Shown here piece after piece: positions 62,013 through 64,000 of a stretch of DNA of 64,000 bases (positions within the stretch are counted from its first letter, which is position 1; each line of letters opens with the position of its first letter). The notes beneath the pieces were generated by a model. The model had not been told where the DNA came from, ran no database searches, and saw nothing but the letters and a program-made list of their open reading frames with translations. Position numbers and translations under genes: made by a program. The stretch lies in NCBI GenBank assembly GCA_035298965.1, contig DATGXO010000070.1, forward strand, positions 1 to 64,000, read 5' to 3'. Source of the DNA: CAJCBL01 sp035298965 (lineage in GTDB: Bacteria; Verrucomicrobiota; Verrucomicrobiia; Opitutales; Opitutaceae).

Positions 62013-62614
62013 TTGAAATCCTCCCCGAGCAGCTCGCGCAGGGCCTCGCGGGCCCGGGCGATCCGGCTCTTCACGGTTCCCACGCTGATGCCGAGAATCT
62101 CGGCGATCTCCTCGTAGGAATGGTTTTGTACGTTGCGCAGCACGAGTATCTCCCGGTGCTTCTTGCCCAGTTTCTCCATGCCGGCGGCGACGTGTTCGGT
62201 GAATTCGCTCGTCACCGTGATGGCATCGGGCGCCTCGACATCGGCCGGGATGATCTCGGCGAGCGTGGCGCTGTCGTCATCCTCGCCGAGCGGCTGGTCG
62301 AACGAGACCGTCTTGTCGCGTTTCCGCCGCCACCAATACCAGTAGCGGTTCCGCGCGAGGTTGGTCGCGATCTGGTAAAGCCAGGTCGAGAACGCGGCGT
62401 CGCCCCGGAAGTTCTCGAGTCCGCGGTGCGCCCGGATGAAGGCATCCTGCGTGACCTCCTCGGCATCCTGCGGGTTGCGCAGGAGCTGGTGGACCATCGA
62501 ATAGATCCGGTCCCAATACTTCCCGACCATCTCATTGAACGCTAGTTCGTCGCCGGCCTTGATGCGGTCGACGAGCAAGCGGTCAAAGGCGACGTCCTGA
62601 GCCTTGGTAGACAT
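62009..62614 (-). CDS. ECF-family RNA polymerase sigma factor (RpoE-like)
   Basis: 201 aa from ATG 62614. Region 2: DELAFNEMVGKYWDRIYSMV, EEVTQDAFIRAHRGLENFRG and FSTWLYQIATNLARNRYW (-10 recognition). Region 4: KLGKKHREILVLRNVQNHSY, then EEIAEILGISVGTVKSRIAR (-35 recognition helix). This is an RpoE-like ECF sigma factor. The downstream gene overlaps by 4 bp and looks like its membrane anti-sigma. A GGAACTT ... GTC sequence just upstream suggests that it reads its own promoter. Confidence 0.95.
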   Translation of the reverse strand: MSTKAQDVAFDRLLVDRIKAGDELAFNEMVGKYWDRIYSMVHQLLRNPQDAEEVTQDAFIRAHRGLENFRGDAAFSTWLYQIATNLARNRYWYWWRRKRDKTVSFDQPLGEDDDSATLAEIIPADVEAPDAITVTSEFTEHVAAGMEKLGKKHREILVLRNVQNHSYEEIAEILGISVGTVKSRIARAREALRELLGEDFK

Positions 62615-63064
62615 GCGTTCTACCTCGGTGCGACTGGCGTAGTCCTTGAAAGTTCCCACGGTAATGGCCTCAGCAGAAAAGTTGGAGCGCGGGACTTTCG
62701 CGCCGGCCCTCGACCCGGTCAAGCAACGCACGCCCGTCCGGATTCTCATCACGGCGGCAGCGCGCCGCCGCGACACCGAAAACCGGTTCGCACGGGCAAA
62801 AGTGGAGCGCCGTACCGGCGCAGGAGAACGACAGGTGTGGGAGCACGTCGACGGAACGAATTGGGCTGAACTTTCTCTCTAACACGCTCGGGGCCTTTAG
62901 GTTCCCTCATCTGGCGGATTTGCGGCGGGGTGCGCGGGCGGACGCCCCATCCCGGGCTCGGGACCAGCCCGATACCGCTCACGCAGAGGGAGGGTTATTC
63001 TCGCCCGTCGCCGCGGCCAATGCTCTCGCCCGCCGGCATCCTCCAACCTTCAACCCGATCCACC
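62615..63064. other. 450-bp intergenic region between divergent genes
   Basis: Contains the candidate ECF promoter at 62631-62657 and a second GGAACC element on the minus strand near 62900. There is no protein-like frame apart from GC-rich chance frames. The plus-strand promoter of the DUF1328 gene must lie here but I cannot point to it. Confidence 0.5.
62631..62657 (-). promoter_or_regulatory. Candidate ECF (sigma-E-type) promoter
   Basis: On the minus strand GGAACTT (62656-62650), a 15-nt spacer, then GTC (62634-62632), about 18 bp before the sigma gene start codon. This resembles RpoE-type promoters (GGAACTT ... TC) and suggests autoregulation. The very short leader is a reason for caution. 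Confidence 0.4.
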
Positions 63065-63223
63065 ATGCTTGGCTATACCATCTTCTTCCTGATCCTCGCT
63101 CTCATCGCCGGCGCGCTCGGCTTCGGCGTCGTCGCGGGCACGGCCGCGTTGATCGCGAAGATCTGTTTCGTGCTCTTCCTGGTCTTGTTCGTCGTTTCGC
63201 TGCTGCGCGGTCGCCGGGCCTGA
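63065..63223 (+). CDS. DUF1328-family small membrane protein
   Basis: 52 aa from ATG 63065. Two hydrophobic helices (MLGYTIFFLILALIAGALGF; ALIAKICFVLFLVLFVVSLL) joined by GVVAGTAA, ending LRGRRA. This is the DUF1328 (YtjA-like) pattern; such peptides are often stress-induced, and their function is unknown. It is divergent from the ECF sigma gene and may belong to its regulon. The next gene starts 29 bp downstream. Confidence 0.85.
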   Translation: MLGYTIFFLILALIAGALGFGVVAGTAALIAKICFVLFLVLFVVSLLRGRRA

Positions 63224-63252
63224 GTCGAACCCGCTCACCGACTATCCGGCCG

Positions 63253-64000
63253 ATGAAGACAGCGTTCCTCGGGACCTATCTGCCGCGCAAGTGCGGCATC
63301 GCCACGTTCACCCACGACCTGCGGCAGGCGGTCGCGGCGCAATCCGCGCCGGGTGAGTGTCCGGTGCTGGCGGTCAGCCAGCCCGGCCCAGGCGAGGGTT
63401 ACCCGCCGGAGGTCGTCTTTGAAATCGCCGAGAACGATCCGCGGAGCTACGCGCGCGCCGCCGAGTTCCTCAATCGCGGCGGTGCCGACCTGCTCTGCGT
63501 CCAGCATGAGTTCGGGATTTTCGGCGGCGAAGCGGGCGGGCATCTGCTCACCTTGCTTCGCGCGCTCCACACGCCGGTCGTCACCACGCTGCACACCGTG
63601 CTGCGCCAGCCCTCGCCCGCCCAACGCGAGGTGATGCAGGCGATCATCGCGCTCTCCGACCGCCTGGTCGTCATGACCGAGCGCGGCCGCACGTTCCTGC
63701 GCGACATCTACCAGGCGCCCGCCGCCAAGATCGATCTCATCGCCCATGGCATCCCCGACGTGCCGTTCGAGGAGCCCGACCGCTGCAAGGAGCTCTTCGC
63801 CGTCGAAGGCCGCCTCGTGCTCCTCACCTTCGGCCTGCTCTCGCCGAACAAGGGCATCGAACACGTGCTTGCCGCCCTCCCCGCGATCATCGCCGAGTTT
63901 CCGCAGGTCGTGTACCTCGTGCTCGGCGCCACGCATCCGAACCTCGTGCGCGAACAGGGGGAAACGTACCGCCGCAGTCTCGAGCGGCTCGCGCAACGCC
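63253..64000 (+). CDS. Glycosyltransferase, GT4-like (partial)
   Basis: The frame starts at ATG 63253 and runs off the window at 64000, giving the first 249 residues. It begins with MKTAFLGTYLPRKCGIATFT, a GT-B style N-terminal nucleotide-free domain (DLLCVQHEFGIFGGEAGGHL; TPVVTTLHTVLRQPSPAQRE), a hinge (IDLIAHGIPDVPFEEPDRCK) and the start of the C-terminal domain (LLTFGLLSPNKGIEHVLAAL). The PRKCGIATFT opening is typical of family-4 enzymes found with alpha-mannosidase or trehalose-type genes. The sugar donor and acceptor cannot be inferred without the missing end. Confidence 0.85.
   Translation, partial: MKTAFLGTYLPRKCGIATFTHDLRQAVAAQSAPGECPVLAVSQPGPGEGYPPEVVFEIAENDPRSYARAAEFLNRGGADLLCVQHEFGIFGGEAGGHLLTLLRALHTPVVTTLHTVLRQPSPAQREVMQAIIALSDRLVVMTERGRTFLRDIYQAPAAKIDLIAHGIPDVPFEEPDRCKELFAVEGRLVLLTFGLLSPNKGIEHVLAALPAIIAEFPQVVYLVLGATHPNLVREQGETYRRSLERLAQR

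Overview
The window is high-GC, densely coded chromosomal DNA. It looks like a member of the Verrucomicrobiota, most likely Opitutaceae. Three observations point there: three PEP-CTERM envelope proteins, a GreA with a very long N-terminal extension of the kind known from Chlamydiae and other PVC bacteria, and a Na+-translocating decarboxylase next to a H+-pumping pyrophosphatase, which suits a fermenter such as Opitutus that makes propionate. This placement is inferred from gene content only. No phage, IS element or CRISPR array was found.

Layout. 1-8.7 kb is an energy-metabolism block: two OadG-like small subunits (one only 46 aa), an Alx/TerC protein, the OadB beta subunit, biotin ligase BirA, a succinyl/propionyl-CoA transferase, an unknown protein with an internal duplication, and the K+-independent H+-pyrophosphatase HppA. 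8.9-14.1 kb holds a DUF481 outer-membrane protein, a CoA-transferase/GNAT fusion with Asp in place of the catalytic Glu, and a secreted glycoside-hydrolase-like protein. 14.3-20.2 kb holds an RsmB-type rRNA methyltransferase, the long GreA, SufT and SppA. 20.3-25.1 kb holds a conserved protein of unknown function, a two-gene ABC exporter and a PEP-CTERM protein. 25.4-31.8 kb is a complete tripartite RND efflux operon led by a MarR regulator and closed by a terminator.

32-45 kb holds an EF-hand membrane protein with a DUF2937 partner, a second TerC, a DUF151 nuclease-like protein, palindromic repeats, a Dus enzyme, ComM, and the two purine branch-point enzymes guaB and a divergent purA. 45-51.7 kb holds a DEAD-box helicase, two PEP-CTERM genes, an MFS transporter, an HDOD protein and tRNA-Ser(CGA). 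51.8-53.3 kb is a hipBA toxin-antitoxin module beside the tRNA. 53.6-59 kb runs leftward with lepB, lepA, fabD and a PilT/PilU ATPase. 59-61.3 kb is a dapA-dapB-ruvA operon. 61.4-62.6 kb is an ECF sigma/anti-sigma pair. The window ends with a DUF1328 peptide and the first part of a glycosyltransferase.

Most of the window is ordinary core genome. The points most worth checking are the Glu-to-Asp change in the CoA-transferase/GNAT fusion, TerC placed inside the sodium-pump operon, the EF-hand/DUF2937 gene pair, the divergent PurA, and the short palindromes at 36.8 and 43.9 kb.
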